Shown piece by piece: positions 62,270-64,000 of a stretch of 64,000 nt of DNA. How positions within the stretch are numbered: position 1 is the stretch's first letter; the number at the start of each line of letters is the position of its first letter. The notes beneath the pieces are model-generated. The model made no database searches. It saw nothing but the letters and a program-made list of their open reading frames with translations, and had not been told where the DNA came from. Where the stretch lies: positions 70,603,464 through 70,667,463 of the forward strand of contig NC_089224.1 in NCBI RefSeq assembly GCF_963924675.1, read 5' to 3'. This DNA comes from Phocoena phocoena. Its lineage: Eukaryota > Chordata > Mammalia > Artiodactyla > Phocoenidae. The translations under genes and the position numbers were made by a program.

Positions 62270-64000
62270 ATGGTAATAGGAACATACAAAGCGATAACTA
62301 TGTTAAATGTAAATGGATTAATTGCTCCAACCAAAAGACATAGACTAGCTGAATGGATACAAAAACAAGACTCGTATACATGCTGTCTACAAGAGACCCA
62401 CATCAGACCCCGGGACACATACAGACTGAAAGTGAGGGGATGGAAAAATATATTCCATGCAAATGGAAATCAAAAGAAAGCTGGAGTAGCAATTCTCATA
62501 CCAGACAAAACAGACTTTAAAATAAAGACTATTAAAGAGACAAAGAAGGACACTACATAATGATCAAGGGATCAATCCAAGAATAAGATATAACAATTGT
62601 AAATATTTATGCACACAACATAGAAGCACCTCAATACATAGGCAAATTCTAACAGCCATAAAAGAGGAAATCGACAGTAACACAATCATAATAGGGGACT
62701 TTAACACCCCACTTTCACCAATGGACAGATCATCTAAAATGAAAATAAATAAGGAAACACAAGCTTTAAAAGATACATTAAACAGGGTTTCCCGGGTGGC
62801 ACAGTGGTTGGGGGTCCACCTGCCGATGCAGGGGACACTGGTTCATGCCCCAGTCCAGGAAGATCCCACATGTCGCGAAGCGGCTGGGCCCGTGAGCCAT
62901 GGCCCCTAGGCCTGCGCCTCCAGAGCCTGTGCTCCGCAACAGGACAGGCCACAACAGTGAGAGGCCCGCGTAACGCCAAAAAAAAAAAAAAAAAGGTACA
63001 TTAAACAACATAGACTTAATTGATATTTATAGGAAATTTCATCCAAAAACAACAGAATACACTTTCTTCTCAACTGCGCATGGAACATTCTCCAGAATAG
63101 ATCATATCATGGGTCACAAATCAAGCCTTGGTAAATTTAAGAAAATTAAAATCATATAAAGTATATTTTCCGACCACAATGCTATGAGACTAGATATCAA
63201 TTACAGAAAAAGATCTGTAAAAAATACACACACATGGAGGCTAAACAATATACTAGTAAATAACCAAGAGTTCACTGAAGAAATCAAAGAGGAAATCAAA
63301 AACTACCTAGAAACAAATGACAATGAAAACGCAATGAAAACCTACGGGATGCAGCAAAAGCAGTTCTAAGAGGGAAGTTTATAGCAATACAGTCCTATCT
63401 CAAGAAACAAGAAACATCTCAAATAAACAACCTAACCTTACACCTAAAGATATTAGAGAAAGAAGAATAAAAAAACCCCGAAGTTAGCAGAAGGAAAGGA
63501 ATCATAAAGATCAGATCAGAAATAAACGAAAAAGAAAGGAAGGAAACAATAGCAAAGATCAATAAAACTAAAAGATAGTTCTTTGAGAAGATTAAAAAAA
63601 ATTGATAAACCATTAGCCATACTCATCAAGAAAAAAAGGGAGAGGACTCAAATCAATAGAATTAGAAATGAAAAAGCAGAAGTAACAACAGACACTGCAG
63701 ATATACAAAGGATCATGAGAGATTACTACAAGCAACTCTATGTCAATAAAATGGACAACCTGGAAGAAATGGACAAATTCTTAGAAAAGCACAACCTTCC
63801 AAGACTGAACCAGGAAGAAACTGAAAATATAAACAGACTAACCACAAGCACTGAAATTGAGACTGTGATTAAAAATCTTCCAATAAACAAAAGCCCAGGA
63901 CCAGATGGCTTCACAGGAGACTTTTTTCAAACATTTAGAGAAGAGTTAATACCTATCCTTCTCAAACTCTTCCAAAATACAGCAGAGGGAAGAACACTCC
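62270..64000 (+). pseudogene. L1 ORF2 remnant (copy 4), 5' part, split by a SINE
   Basis: Starts MVIGTYKAITMLNVNGLIAP with CLQETHIRPRDTYRLKVRGW and AILIPDKTDFKIKT, then a frameshift. The endonuclease GDFN motif is still encoded near 62,695. The SINE at 62,785-62,994 splits the frame between KDTLN and the IDLIDIY-like block. The reverse-transcriptase start is visible at the right edge. Confidence 0.92.
62785..62994 (+). mobile_element. CHR-type SINE in the endonuclease region of L1 copy 4
   Basis: 'gggtttcccgggtggcacag' head, 'cgtgagccatggcccctagg' in the body and a pure A tail. Perfect 11-bp duplications 'tacattaaaca' lie at 62,774-62,784 and 62,997-63,007. Confidence 0.96.

Larger units (their letters stand above)
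59175..64000 (+). mobile_element. L1 LINE (copy 4), 5' complete, runs off the window
   Basis: Starts 'gagaccttcaagatggcgaa' and follows L1 copy 1 closely through a 5'UTR of about 2.16 kb, ORF1, the inter-ORF spacer and the first 1.7 kb of ORF2, where the window ends. A CHR SINE interrupts the endonuclease region. The 3' end and target duplication cannot be checked here. Confidence 0.95.

Overview
This is mammalian nuclear DNA, almost certainly from a cetacean and probably a toothed whale. The evidence is about 19 copies of the tRNA-derived CHR-type SINE (head close to 'cttccctggtggcgcagtgg'), which is typical of whales and their closest relatives. These sit beside L1 LINEs, MaLR LTRs, MIR/L2 fossils and Tigger/hAT DNA transposons. 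The coding DNA is split into short exons with GT..AG borders. Species assignment is an inference from repeat families I recognise; I ran no database search.

Only one host gene is supported. The minus strand from about 40.5 kb down to the left edge carries the 5' part of TRPM6, the Mg2+/Ca2+-permeable TRPM channel fused to an alpha-kinase. Two candidate alternative first exons lie in or next to a CpG island: 40,443-40,475 (MTARSAEERLQ) and 39,855-39,872 (MRVQVK). Both end in phase 0 and can join coding exon 2 (20,805-20,884), a 39-nt microexon (18,620-18,658), exon 4 (11,727-11,904) and exon 5 (1,040-1,253). All frames are open and all phases fit. With exon 1A the visible coding sequence is 544 nt, or 181 codons plus one base. 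The remaining exons, including channel and kinase, lie beyond position 1.

The TRPM6 introns are heavily remodelled. Two near-full-length L1s (4,143-11,691 and about 12,475-18,480) lie antisense to the gene on either side of exon 4. The first inserted only 18 nt beyond the exon 4 donor and is flanked by a 16-bp target duplication. Intron 1 (about 19 kb) holds seven CHR SINEs, all antisense to the gene, plus an hAT-like transposon split by two SINEs, an MLT1 LTR, old L1 pieces and MIR/L2 remnants.

From 40.5 kb to 64 kb lies intergenic DNA upstream of TRPM6. It contains ten CHR SINEs in mixed orientation and a young 5'-truncated L1 with a 20-bp target duplication (44,752-46,118). It also holds two MLT1-like LTRs, a Tigger2/MER8-like element (55,138-56,090), a decayed Tigger1 with recognisable transposase (57,225-59,004), and a further L1 from about 59,175 that runs off the right edge with a SINE in its endonuclease region. 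I found no second host gene, tRNA, rRNA or CRISPR array. The most interesting material is the TRPM6 5' gene structure, how close L1s lie to its splice sites, and the antisense reading frames shared by the two long L1 5'UTRs.
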